A DNA stretch of 64,000 bases from DATHZQ01 sp963823505 (GTDB lineage: Bacteria > Actinomycetota > Acidimicrobiia > Spongiisociales > UBA5794), in contig CAWGLY010000005.1 of assembly GCA_963823505.1 (NCBI GenBank), positions 1,984,001 through 2,048,000 of the forward strand, in the 5' to 3' direction. The stretch's first letter is position 1. Each line of letters begins with the position of its first letter. This document shows positions 8,745-17,287 of the stretch, in pieces. A model generated the notes under the pieces. The model was given only the letters and a program-made list of their open reading frames with translations, did no database searches and was not told where the DNA came from. Made by a program: the position numbers and the translations under genes.

Positions 8745-9643
8745 CCGGCCACCACCAGCACCACGAGGGGTGCGGCCAAGATCAGGCTGTCCACCCGGTC
8801 CAGGATCCCTCCATGACCCGGGATGAAGCGGCCGCAGTCCTTGACGCCACAGTCGCGCTTGATTGCCGAGACCATCAGATCGCCTGCGGTCCCGGCAATC
8901 GCCACCGCTACTCCGAGCAGCAAACCCCATACCCACGAGTGCGCGGTGAGCAGCGCTCCCAGACCGGAGCCGAGGGCGGCCGCCACGACGATGCCGCCCA
9001 TCAGACCGGCGACGGTCTTGTTCGGCGACACCAGCGGCGCAAGCTTGGTGCGACCGAACGCCTTGCCACTCAGGAACTGGGCGACGTCGCCTCCTTGAGC
9101 GACGATCACGAGCCAGAGCAACAAGCCCGCTCCCCCGGCGGTGCGGACTTCGGTGGCGGGCAGCGCCAGCAGCCCGGCGAGGTGCGCCAGCCCGGCGCCG
9201 ACGGCGGCGGCCACCATGGTGGACCCGACCCGTGCGGTGAAGCCTTGGGTGACGCCAGCCACCACCGATACCAGCGCCGCAGCCACCCCGGCTGCCACGA
9301 CCAAACCGGGGAGCAGATCGGCAGCACCGGCATAGGCCATGCCGTAGGCGGCAACCGTCGCCGCAACCGCTACGGGCAGGACGACGGTCCCCGTCGCCCG
9401 GTGCAGCTCGACCACGGCAGCAACCCCGACCGCGGCCAGGAACACCAGCGTGACGGCTGGGTGCACGGCGAGGGCAACGATGAACACTGCGGCCATCACC
9501 CACCAGGACCGAACCCGGAGCCGCACTTCGGCGAGGTCGATGCTGGGCCGCATCCGCCGCAGCGTCGCCGTCGTGGCGCTGGCCGTGACCAGCGCCGCAA
9601 ACACGCCCCCCATCGTCCACTGCATCGGCATCGCCATCTCCAT
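8741..9643 (-). CDS. cdsA: phosphatidate cytidylyltransferase (CdsA family)
   Basis: This 300-residue polytopic membrane protein has eight or so hydrophobic segments. The C-terminal CdsA signature includes SPNKTVAGLMGG, KRDCGVKD and the GHGGILDRVDS block, which carries the metal-binding Asp. The family makes CDP-diacylglycerol from phosphatidic acid and CTP. The ATG at 9643 shares its A with the preceding TGA (TGATG), so translation is coupled to the CDP-alcohol phosphotransferase, which would use the product. This resembles secondary lipid cassettes such as YnbB/YnjF-type clusters and not a housekeeping cdsA location. Confidence 0.9.
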   Translation of the reverse strand: MEMAMPMQWTMGGVFAALVTASATTATLRRMRPSIDLAEVRLRVRSWWVMAAVFIVALAVHPAVTLVFLAAVGVAAVVELHRATGTVVLPVAVAATVAAYGMAYAGAADLLPGLVVAAGVAAALVSVVAGVTQGFTARVGSTMVAAAVGAGLAHLAGLLALPATEVRTAGGAGLLLWLVIVAQGGDVAQFLSGKAFGRTKLAPLVSPNKTVAGLMGGIVVAAALGSGLGALLTAHSWVWGLLLGVAVAIAGTAGDLMVSAIKRDCGVKDCGRFIPGHGGILDRVDSLILAAPLVVLVVAG

Positions 9644-10236
9644 CAGGCGCCCTCGGCGATCCGCATGCGGTTGCGAACGGTCCGCAGCCCAAGCCCGAGC
9701 ATGAGTGCAAGGCCGCCTGCAATGACCACCGGTGAAGCCCCGATGAAGATCGCCATGGCGACGAACGAGAAGGCAAAGGCCCGGTCTGCCTTGCCGAGCG
9801 GGCCCTGGTTCCGGCGGTCCGGCGAGGAACCGGCAATCGCCGCCACCTCGGCCACGAGGCCACCGACGACAATCCCGACGACTGCCCACGCCGAGTCACC
9901 GCCAACCAGCACCGCAAAAGGCAGGTAGGCCAGCGCATCCCCCGCCACGTCGCACACCTCATTGAGGACCGCACCCGTGTCGGTGGGCAAGGTGCGGCGA
10001 GCGAGCTGCCCGTCGACGGCGTTCGCCGCCATCCGTGCCAGCAGCAACGGCGGCACCGCAAGGAGCGTTGCGGGCATGACCTGCGCAGCCAGCACCGCCG
10101 CCCCCGTGGCGGCCGACAGACCCAGGCCAAGCCACGTGATCGTGTCGGCACCAACCCGGCGCCGCTGCAACTGGGCGATGAGAGGCTCGAGGCTGCGCTG
10201 GAAGGCGGGCTTGATCGAATACAGCGTCATCGCCAT
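9643..10236 (-). CDS. CDP-alcohol phosphatidyltransferase family protein
   Basis: The protein has 197 residues and about six membrane segments. The CDP-alcohol motif is present as NAVDGQLAR followed by GAVLNEVCD. Compared with the canonical DxxDGxxAR...GxxxDxxxD, the first and third Asp are Asn. From memory, the YnjF-like branch of the family shares Asn at these places, so this need not mean inactivity. The enzyme would attach a phosphoalcohol to CDP-diacylglycerol made by the next gene. The ATG lies one base after the stop of the small membrane protein. The alcohol substrate is unknown. Confidence 0.85.
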   Translation of the reverse strand: MAMTLYSIKPAFQRSLEPLIAQLQRRRVGADTITWLGLGLSAATGAAVLAAQVMPATLLAVPPLLLARMAANAVDGQLARRTLPTDTGAVLNEVCDVAGDALAYLPFAVLVGGDSAWAVVGIVVGGLVAEVAAIAGSSPDRRNQGPLGKADRAFAFSFVAMAIFIGASPVVIAGGLALMLGLGLRTVRNRMRIAEGA

Positions 10237-10237
10237 G

Positions 10238-10372
10238 TCAGATCCCGTAGTACGAGAACGCGGCCACGACGTAGAGGATCATGAGCAGGTACAGCGCGGC
10301 TGCGATCGCGATCCCCGTCACCACCCACTTCACCCAGCGTCGCTTGACGGTTGGTTGGATTGCATTCCCCAT
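10238..10372 (-). CDS. 44-aa single-pass membrane protein heading the lipid operon
   Basis: The reading frame from the ATG at 10372 gives 44 residues. A basic N-terminus (VKRRWVKW) is followed by one hydrophobic helix of about 23 residues and a short SYYGI tail. A strong GGGGAGG ribosome site lies 6 bases upstream. Its stop is separated by one base from the CDP-alcohol phosphotransferase start. Topology by the positive-inside rule puts the N-terminus in the cytoplasm. It could be a subunit or a regulator of the operon enzymes. Codon use is like its neighbours, which supports a real gene. Confidence 0.7.
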   Translation of the reverse strand: MGNAIQPTVKRRWVKWVVTGIAIAAALYLLMILYVVAAFSYYGI

Positions 10373-10451
10373 GTCGACCTCCCCAGGTCTCGCCTGACGA
10401 CACCATCGGCGAAACCGTGCGATCGAACCATGGGGCAGAGCCCGTGTTGCG

Positions 10452-10470
10452 CCTGGGGGATACCCCCAGG
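10452..10470. terminator. GC-rich hairpin between DUF6351 gene and lipid operon
   Basis: This is an 8-bp perfect stem (CCTGGGGG / CCCCCAGG) with an ATA loop and no T-tract. It lies 82 bases after the DUF6351 stop and 80 bases before the small-protein start on the minus strand. It probably separates the two transcripts. Confidence 0.5.
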
Positions 10471-10551
10471 GTGGCCGGTCAGGACGCGCCTCAGCAGCCT
10501 CTCAGCGCCCGGCGCACTCCCTCACCGCGGCGCCCCGCAGGGGCACGACCC

Positions 10552-12873
10552 CTACGGCCGGAACACGTCGCCCTGGCTGTAGTCGCACACCCCGGTCGGG
10601 AAGATGGCGTCCAGCGTTGCCCGCTCGACGGGGTCGGGGACCCACGACCCGTAGATGCCTGCCGCGATCGCGTCATCGAGAGGCTGAAGCGCACACTTGA
10701 AGATGCCACCCGCAAGCGGACCGCCGGCCACCACCCGTGAGGTCGAGTAGGTCGGGAAGGCATCCGCACAGGTCCCCAACGGGCCGTCGTCGAGAATGCC
10801 GTCCCACACGCCGTCACCGGCGGCAACAACGTCGCCTGCGATGTCGAAGCACGTGTCCACGGCAGCAGCGGGCTTGGTGCCCGCAACGCCGCGGTCGGGG
10901 TGGGCCCTCAGATTCGCCATCCACTCGTCGATCACTGCGAACGCCATCGGGGTCTGGTCGAAGAAGTCGTCGTCGTCGACAAGGCCCCTCGTGTCGGTGA
11001 ACCACACCACCTGGTTGCTCGCATCGCCGTCGTAGGCCTCCATCCTCGACCTCGACGCAAACGACTGATGCGAGTTGTGCATGTCGAGCGCTTCTTCGAG
11101 GTAGTGGCGCCAGTCGATGACGGGGATGTCGATGTCGCCGACGAACACCATGCCTGAGTCGTACGCTGCAGCTCCCGCCACCGGGTCGCCTTCGGTCCTG
11201 GGCGAGATCGGATCGCCGTGGAGTTGGTTGCGAGCGCTCCACGGGTCCCAGTTCTCCAGGTCGATCTCACCCGGCGGGAAGAAGGGCGAGCCTTCCTGCA
11301 CCATGTCGGCGGCGTCCTTCCAGCCGCCAGCCGTGGCGTTGAGTTTCAGGAACTCCTCCGGCGTGATGTTGCCGTCGAGCAGCGCCTCCAACCCGTACTG
11401 CACGCCGACGTTGTCCCACGGGCTGCGAGCAAAGCCGCTGGCCGCAACGCCGTAGATGTTGACGAGGTCGGCCCAGTGCGTCCACTCGATGGCCAGCACC
11501 TCATCGATAGGGTGCCACAACTCCATGCCATCGACCGCTCCGTAGCGGGGGTTGAGCGTCAGCGGGGACAACCCGCGCCACCCGTTGACGCATTCGCTCG
11601 AGCCGGGCAGCCCGCCCGTATACGGGTTCGGCCAGGTGTCGCTGGCATTGAGGCCCTCCAGCCACCGCCGGTTCGACCATGTCGCCCATTTGGCGTTGTC
11701 GCCGTCGACGACGTCCATGAAGAACTCGAGAAGCTCGCAATCGCCGACGTGGATCGTCTGGGTCACCATGTCCGGATAGGCATACTGCGCCACTGCCGCA
11801 TCGATGAGCCCACGGTGGTTCTGGCCGTAGACATACTGCTGGATCGCCCCGCCGGAGCCACCGACGCCCACCGTGTACAGCGGCTGGTCGTAGAGCTCCA
11901 CGAAGTGCTCCTTCACCATCAGCGCCGTCTCGCCGCCGACTTCGAGGTTGTAGTGGGTGCCCGTCTTGGTCCCCGTCGAGTACACGACCGAATAGCCCAG
12001 GGAAAGGGCGTCGTCGTAGAGCATGCGGCTGGTGGACGTCGTGCCCTGGTCGTGGCCGATCGCCACGCCACCTTGGAAGTAGTACACCAAGCGGCCGTTC
12101 CAGGCGGCGGCGTCGAGATCGTCTGGGGAGGTGTCGTACGGGGCGAGGCTGGCAACGCTGTAGATGAACCGGTTGATGGTCCCGCGCTCCCACCGCACGA
12201 CGTAGTCGACGGTGGCGCCGTCGAGGGTGGTCGTGGTCGCCATGTCCTCGGGACGATCCTGTCCCGGCACGTAGTCCGCCCATGCACCCGCCGTAGTGCG
12301 ATACACGTACGTCGTCAGGGTGTCTGCCGAGCAGTCCATCGAGAACCCAACGACCTCGTCCGTCTTGTCGCCGGCCTCGTCAACGCCGAACACGGCGTTG
12401 CCCCGTTCCGCGCTGTCGACGAGAGGCTGCCCCAGGCCCGCCCGCTCGGTCTGGCAGATGAAGGGGTACTGCTGCGGGCCCGAGAAGATCGGCCCCTCGA
12501 TACGGTGGTTGACGAGAGTGAGGGACTCCCGAGAGACCGCACCGCGGCGGCCGCCGGCGATGACGGTCACGGTGTTGTCGCCGATTCCGAGCGAGTCGAC
12601 GACACCGGTCAACATCCGGCGGCCATCGATGCGGGAAAAGTGGTCGCTCTGGTCGTCGCCGTTGACGAGGACCTTCACGCCGCTGAGCGGGGTGTTGCCC
12701 GGTACCGCGATGTGGAGACGGGCGTCGCCCCCGGTGACCTGGTCCGGGGCGCTGGAGACCACCTCGACGACCAGCTCGTCGGCTGGGGCCGGCTGGGCTG
12801 CCGCCGTTCCAGGAGCCAGCACCGCCGCCGCGGTCAACAAGGCAACGATCGATCCCACACCACGACGTCCCAT
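10552..12873 (-). CDS. secreted DUF6351 family protein (alpha/beta-hydrolase-like)
   Basis: The protein has 773 residues. A Sec signal peptide ends near AQPAPA at residue 27. A beta-rich N-terminal domain of about 100 residues follows, then a large domain with the nucleophile-elbow-like GVGGSGGAIQQ around residue 350. The overall pattern matches DUF6351, which I recall as a family of large secreted actinobacterial proteins with hydrolase-like features. The catalytic role and substrate are unknown. The ATG at 12873 begins right at the signal peptide. The gene is divergent from the secreted repeat protein at 13090. Confidence 0.8.
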   Translation of the reverse strand: MGRRGVGSIVALLTAAAVLAPGTAAAQPAPADELVVEVVSSAPDQVTGGDARLHIAVPGNTPLSGVKVLVNGDDQSDHFSRIDGRRMLTGVVDSLGIGDNTVTVIAGGRRGAVSRESLTLVNHRIEGPIFSGPQQYPFICQTERAGLGQPLVDSAERGNAVFGVDEAGDKTDEVVGFSMDCSADTLTTYVYRTTAGAWADYVPGQDRPEDMATTTTLDGATVDYVVRWERGTINRFIYSVASLAPYDTSPDDLDAAAWNGRLVYYFQGGVAIGHDQGTTSTSRMLYDDALSLGYSVVYSTGTKTGTHYNLEVGGETALMVKEHFVELYDQPLYTVGVGGSGGAIQQYVYGQNHRGLIDAAVAQYAYPDMVTQTIHVGDCELLEFFMDVVDGDNAKWATWSNRRWLEGLNASDTWPNPYTGGLPGSSECVNGWRGLSPLTLNPRYGAVDGMELWHPIDEVLAIEWTHWADLVNIYGVAASGFARSPWDNVGVQYGLEALLDGNITPEEFLKLNATAGGWKDAADMVQEGSPFFPPGEIDLENWDPWSARNQLHGDPISPRTEGDPVAGAAAYDSGMVFVGDIDIPVIDWRHYLEEALDMHNSHQSFASRSRMEAYDGDASNQVVWFTDTRGLVDDDDFFDQTPMAFAVIDEWMANLRAHPDRGVAGTKPAAAVDTCFDIAGDVVAAGDGVWDGILDDGPLGTCADAFPTYSTSRVVAGGPLAGGIFKCALQPLDDAIAAGIYGSWVPDPVERATLDAIFPTGVCDYSQGDVFRP

Positions 12874-13045
12874 GGCTCACCCTCTCCAGTGGTTGCTCAA
12901 CGGCCAATCTACCGAGTCGTCGCCGAAGCTGCCGGAGGGGCCTGCGGCATACCCTGGCCCATAGGGTTTCCCCTAGCGATCTTCGATGCACCCCTACATC
13001 AGCCCTACCGGCGTATCTCCACGACGATCTCCGCTTCTCATCGCC

Positions 13046-13071
13046 TGCCTGGCCGGACAGTCCGGCAGGCA
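13046..13071 (+). promoter_or_regulatory. hairpin in the 5' leader of the Ca-binding repeat gene
   Basis: TGCCTG, a bulged G, and CCGGA pair with TCCGG and CAGGCA around a CAG loop. The hairpin ends 6 bases before the AAAGGAG ribosome site of the gene at 13090. It may stabilise the mRNA or affect initiation. The role is inference. Confidence 0.35.
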
Positions 13072-13089
13072 TGTGAAAGGAGACCAAGC

Positions 13090-14025
13090 ATGAAGCGATT
13101 CATGTCCGCAGCGATCCTGGCCGTCACCGCAATGACGGCCGCATGGGCAACCCCCGGGATCGCCAACGCACAGATCGGGCCGATCCCGATCGACCCGTGC
13201 GTGTTGATCTACAACCTGTGGTCGTCGACGATGCTCAACCCCCCGGGGTATGACAATGTCGTCTCGGGTAGCGACCTTGCCGACGTGCCCTTGGACGGCA
13301 CCAATGACCGGGACCTCATCTGCGGCTTTGACGGCGTCGACCTCATCAACGGCTTCGACGGAGATGACATCATCTTCACCGGCGGAGGCAACGACGATGT
13401 GTGGGCCGGAGCCGGCAACGACTATGTGTTCGCCGATGCCGATGGGGCATGGGTGGACGGTGGCGAGGGCGACGACGTGCTCCACGGCAGCCTCGGTGAC
13501 GACTGGCTGTTCGGACGGAGTGGTGACGACACGATCTACGGCGGCGACGGCGGATTCACGAACATCCTCGACGGCGGGTCGGGTATCGACACCCTCTACG
13601 GCGGCGATGGCGTGTCCAACGACATCCGCGGCGGCGACGATGCAGACGTCGTCATTGGTGGCGACAACGGCACCAACTTCGTCAACGGCGGTGCAGGCGA
13701 CGACGATCTCGAAGGCGGGAACGGCGACGACGACATCTCCGGCGCCGGCGGTGACGACACCATCAGGGGCTTGGGTGGCGCCGACATCCTCAACGGGAAC
13801 GACGGAAACGATGTCGTACACGGGGGCGGCGGCGCCGACGTGCTCCTCGGCGAGGCTGGCAACGACGTACTGCTTGGCGAGTTGGGCGACGACACGCTGA
13901 TCGCAGATGCGGGCGCCGACTTCCTGTTTGGAGGCTTCGGCGACGACGATCTCGACGGTGGCGCAGGTCTGGCAGATGTCTGCGTCGGCGGCTTCGGCGT
14001 CGACACGATTGCCGGCTGCCCATAG
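13090..14025 (+). CDS. secreted calcium-binding repeat (RTX-like) protein
   Basis: The protein has 311 residues. A signal peptide ends near ANAQ at residue 29, and a Cys-containing linker follows. From about residue 70 there are more than a dozen GGxGxD-type nonapeptide repeats, for example GGAGDDDLEG and GGGGADVLLG. These bind Ca2+ and fold as a parallel beta-roll. A short Cys pair closes the protein at both ends. No enzymatic domain is visible, so it is probably a surface or matrix protein. The ATG at 13090 has a good AAAGGAG site; the open frame before it is antisense to the DUF6351 gene. Confidence 0.85.
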   Translation: MKRFMSAAILAVTAMTAAWATPGIANAQIGPIPIDPCVLIYNLWSSTMLNPPGYDNVVSGSDLADVPLDGTNDRDLICGFDGVDLINGFDGDDIIFTGGGNDDVWAGAGNDYVFADADGAWVDGGEGDDVLHGSLGDDWLFGRSGDDTIYGGDGGFTNILDGGSGIDTLYGGDGVSNDIRGGDDADVVIGGDNGTNFVNGGAGDDDLEGGNGDDDISGAGGDDTIRGLGGADILNGNDGNDVVHGGGGADVLLGEAGNDVLLGELGDDTLIADAGADFLFGGFGDDDLDGGAGLADVCVGGFGVDTIAGCP

Positions 14026-14045
14026 CACCGACGCCTCGAGATGTG

Positions 14046-14078
14046 ACGTGGGTTGCGATCCCGGATCGCAACCCACGT
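14046..14078. terminator. bidirectional hairpin terminator
   Basis: A perfect 16-bp inverted repeat with almost no loop (ACGTGGGTTGCGATCC and its complement) sits between the convergent repeat-protein gene ending at 14025 and the LuxR gene ending at 14113. Confidence 0.7.
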
Positions 14079-14112
14079 TGCGCGTGGATGGCCGGAGGCC
14101 ACGCCGGTCGGC

Positions 14113-16878
14113 CTACGCAGCTTCCCCAGTCTCGAGTGAGAGTTCCCCTTGCGTGACCAATCTGGCCAGCTCGGTGCGGGAACGGACACCCACCTTGCGG
14201 TAGATCCGCGTCAGGTGCGCCTCCACGGTGGCAACGCTCATGAACAATGCAGCCGCAACCTCCCGGTTCTTGGCGCCCTGCACCACCAACCTCGCAACCC
14301 GCGCCTCCGCTCTGGTCAGAACCCCCCGAGATCGACCCGGGCTCACCCGCTCGATCTCGGTGACCGCCTGCGCTTCCCACAGCGGGGCTCCGATCGTCGC
14401 AAAACGCTTGCGGGCATCGGCCAGACGCTCAGCCGCCTGCGTGCGGTGACCCGACCTCATCAGCGCCCTTCCGCAAGCCAACGTCGCCCGGGCGGCGTCA
14501 GGGGCGAATCCGAGCTTATCGAATGCCCGGACCGCTGCCTCGAGCTCAACCGTCGCCTCGTCGGCGTCGCCGTCCGCCAGATGCACGACTCCACGGGCGT
14601 GATGCAACATGGCTCGAGTGCGGACGTCGCCCAGCGTGTCGGCCTGGGCTTCGAGCCGGTGCAGAAGGTCTGCCGCTTCGGAGGTCGCGCCGGACGACGC
14701 ACAGGCGATGATGGCATCAGGCAGCACCGGCACGGCCCCTGGGTGGGCGACGCCAACCCGCTCCAGCAGCGAGAGAGCCACACGCAACTCACCTGATGCG
14801 GCCGTGGCGTCACCCTCGGCCAGAGCCAACAACCCGAGTGCGCTGTAGGCCCGCGCCGTCCCCAGCCTCTCGCCGGGACGGCCGGGCCACTCGAGCAGCC
14901 GTCGGGCTGCCGACCTGGCTGCCGCGGGTTCGCCCAGCCATACGTGCGCCAGCGCCAACGGGTACAGCACCCAGCCCTCGGCATCGGCGTTCGCCGAGTC
15001 CTGGGCAGCTTCAACACCACGCGTGGCGTACTCCAACGCAGCAGTCGGGTTTCCCGCAGCGATCTCCAGCAGAGCCAGGTCGTAGAACCGGTAGGCCCGC
15101 TCGAGTTCGTTGCCGGTAGCCACGTGCGCCGACAGCACGTCCCCGAACATGGATCTGGCTGCTGCCAGCTCACCGGCCCACAGCCGCTGCTTGGCGAGCC
15201 ATGCTCTCGGACCCCCGCCGAGAGTCGGACCTCCGAGTTCGTCCGATAGCGCCACCGCTCGCTCCATCGTCTCGACATCCGGGCTCCCAGCGAGCGCCTG
15301 CATGTGGGCGAGGTGCCCGGCGGCCAACATCCACAGCGCCTTGTCTCGCTCGGTTTCTGCGATGGCCACCGCTTCGGAGCATGCACTGATGCCGGCCGCC
15401 AGATCTCCGCCGAACACTCCGCGGAACCAGCCAAGGATGTCGAGCACTCGCCCCCGAAGTAGTGCGTCGGCCGCCGCATCCTCGAGCGCCTGTTGGAGCG
15501 TTGCGTCCGCGCTGGCGACGTCGTCGTTCTCAACGTAGAACCGATGTACGAGCGCAGCCGCCCTGTCGGGGCCGGGCGGCAGGGCGGCGACGAGACCATC
15601 GACGAGGTCGCGAGCGCGTCGCGCTTCGCCCGCTGCGGCGAGGTTGGCAATCTCCATCAACGCACGGCGCCGCCGATCGGCGACGTCGCCCGTGGGCGTG
15701 AGCCGGTGACTGTGCCTCGCAAACCCTGCGGCAACGTCGGACGCTCCCCGGCCTCGCGCCTTCAATGCAGCTGCTTCGAGGTCGGCGGCGATCGATGCGT
15801 CCGGAGCGTCGGTGGACAGCGCCAAGTGACGGACCCTGCTGTCCGGATCGTCCGCCACTGCGGCGAGACGTGCGTGAAGCGTTCGACGCGCGATGGGATT
15901 CATCCTCCTGTAGACGGCAGTCGCCATCAGTGGATGCGAGAACCTCACCCGAAGATCGTCTTCGACCACCAAGAGGTCGAGCGCGCTTGCCTGCATGACG
16001 AGCTCCTCCACATCAGAGTCGGGCAATGCCTGCTCCAGAAGGCTGCAGAGAGCAGGCCCGGAAACGGCGACGACGTCGAGCACGGGTAGCACCGCCGTCG
16101 GCACGGTCGTCAGCCGCCGTTCGATCGCGCTCTGCAACGACGTCGGCAGCGGGAGACCCTCGGGTATCTCGGCTGCGCCGTCCTCGTTGGCCAGCGACCG
16201 CATCAACTCGATGGCATAGAGGGGATTACCTGCCGAAGTGTGATGGATGCGGCGCAGGGTGATCGGCGACACCGTCGGCACGATGCGGCCGAGCAGCCGT
16301 CTGACGTCGTCTCGCTGCAGCGGACCGAGCGAAATGGCCTCGTGCCGGCCGGGGGGCAGGCACCGCATCAGGGCCAGGGGATCTTCGGTCCCGGACTCCG
16401 TGCGCAAGGTTGCGAGCACGCCGACCGGCTCGTCGACGAGGCGGCGCAATGCGTGCCGTAGCGACCTGGCGGACACGGCGTCGAGCCACTGCAGATCGTC
16501 GATGGCCAAGATCACAGGGCCGGCGGCAGCCAGCTCGCGGAGCGTTGCGAGGACGGCCGCCCCGCGCTCGAAGGGGTCGGCCCCGTCGGTCAGAGCCGAT
16601 GCGGCAACGCTCGTGTGCTCGAAGAGATCGCGGAGGCCGACGAGCACGCCAGACATGTCCTCCTCGGATCCACGAGCGCGCAGCACGCGATAACCAGCAC
16701 GGCGGCATCGCAGGATTGCGTCACTCCACAGCACAGTCTTACCGATGCCCGCCTCGCCGCTCACGACCAAGGAGTGCACTCCACAAGGCACTGCGTCGAT
16801 GAATGCGCCAAGGCGGTCGCGTTCCCGCTCCCTCCCGATGACCTCCGGCGGTTCGGCGGCGCGCCGAGATCCAGTCAT
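14113..16878 (-). CDS. LuxR-family AAA-ATPase transcriptional regulator
   Basis: The protein has 921 residues. The Walker A motif GEAGIGKT is at residues 41-48, and Walker B (AIDDLQWLD) is near 125. A long TPR-like helical region follows. The C-terminal LuxR helix-turn-helix includes NREVAAALFMS and VEAHLTRIYRK, close to the end. This is the large LAL/MalT-type architecture, in which ligand and ATP binding control DNA binding. The start at 16878 (MTGSRR) is preferred over the 85-codon upstream extension, because the conserved part begins just after it and the upstream stretch has better coding character on the other strand. Confidence 0.88.
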   Translation of the reverse strand: MTGSRRAAEPPEVIGRERERDRLGAFIDAVPCGVHSLVVSGEAGIGKTVLWSDAILRCRRAGYRVLRARGSEEDMSGVLVGLRDLFEHTSVAASALTDGADPFERGAAVLATLRELAAAGPVILAIDDLQWLDAVSARSLRHALRRLVDEPVGVLATLRTESGTEDPLALMRCLPPGRHEAISLGPLQRDDVRRLLGRIVPTVSPITLRRIHHTSAGNPLYAIELMRSLANEDGAAEIPEGLPLPTSLQSAIERRLTTVPTAVLPVLDVVAVSGPALCSLLEQALPDSDVEELVMQASALDLLVVEDDLRVRFSHPLMATAVYRRMNPIARRTLHARLAAVADDPDSRVRHLALSTDAPDASIAADLEAAALKARGRGASDVAAGFARHSHRLTPTGDVADRRRRALMEIANLAAAGEARRARDLVDGLVAALPPGPDRAAALVHRFYVENDDVASADATLQQALEDAAADALLRGRVLDILGWFRGVFGGDLAAGISACSEAVAIAETERDKALWMLAAGHLAHMQALAGSPDVETMERAVALSDELGGPTLGGGPRAWLAKQRLWAGELAAARSMFGDVLSAHVATGNELERAYRFYDLALLEIAAGNPTAALEYATRGVEAAQDSANADAEGWVLYPLALAHVWLGEPAAARSAARRLLEWPGRPGERLGTARAYSALGLLALAEGDATAASGELRVALSLLERVGVAHPGAVPVLPDAIIACASSGATSEAADLLHRLEAQADTLGDVRTRAMLHHARGVVHLADGDADEATVELEAAVRAFDKLGFAPDAARATLACGRALMRSGHRTQAAERLADARKRFATIGAPLWEAQAVTEIERVSPGRSRGVLTRAEARVARLVVQGAKNREVAAALFMSVATVEAHLTRIYRKVGVRSRTELARLVTQGELSLETGEAA

Positions 16879-16971
16879 GGCCGACACGATGCAATGGCGG
16901 CAGTTGAGATACCGGATATCTCTCCATGTCGACCGCTCGGGTTTGGATGGCACGGCGAAGGGGTGTCGCAC

Positions 16972-17202
16972 GTGCCCATCGGCCGCGCCGACGTGGTGAA
17001 GTCGGCGTGGGATCTGCCATTGAAGCTCGGCACCCGGTTCTCTCGGCTGATCGGCGGGATTCAGGACGGTGAGATCGACCGCTTCCGCCCGCACCTCCCC
17101 ACGCGGACCATCAGCCTGTTCATCGGTCTCCATGTCGAGGCAGTGCCGGGCGAGTGCATCCTCCCCGACGTTCCCGAGCCGCTGGTTGGTGACGGCGATT
17201 GA
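16972..17202 (+). CDS. possible small protein (76 aa), unknown
   Basis: Between the divergent-tail regulator and the desaturase is a 409-base stretch. In it the plus strand has a frame from a GTG at 16972 (preceded by GAAGGGG) to a TGA at 17202. The third codon positions are strongly G/C and the product is balanced: SAWDLPLKLG, then a segment IDRFRPHLPTR, then a hydrophobic ISLFIGLHVEAVPGE. No family is recognised. The frame also runs antisense as an upstream extension of the LuxR regulator, so it may be only a shadow. Confidence 0.3.
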   Translation: MPIGRADVVKSAWDLPLKLGTRFSRLIGGIQDGEIDRFRPHLPTRTISLFIGLHVEAVPGECILPDVPEPLVGDGD

Positions 17203-17287
17203 TCAGGTCGCCTCACAACGAGGGATCAAACCGCCGAATCGCAGCATCGTTGGGTTCGTCAACGGCCGTCCCCCTCGTCCTCGACCG

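Noticed and set aside
6489..9928. Very long plus-strand frames (496 and 650 codons)
   Set aside because: They are antisense to the YitT, PlsC and CdsA genes, full of Arg/His/Pro, and have no recognisable domain.
11218..13089. Plus-strand extension of the Ca-binding repeat gene by 624 codons
   Set aside because: It is antisense to the DUF6351 gene; the real start at 13090 has a ribosome site and a signal peptide.
16879..17133. 85-codon N-terminal extension of the LuxR regulator
   Set aside because: No conserved sequence; the P-loop domain starts directly after the ATG at 16878.
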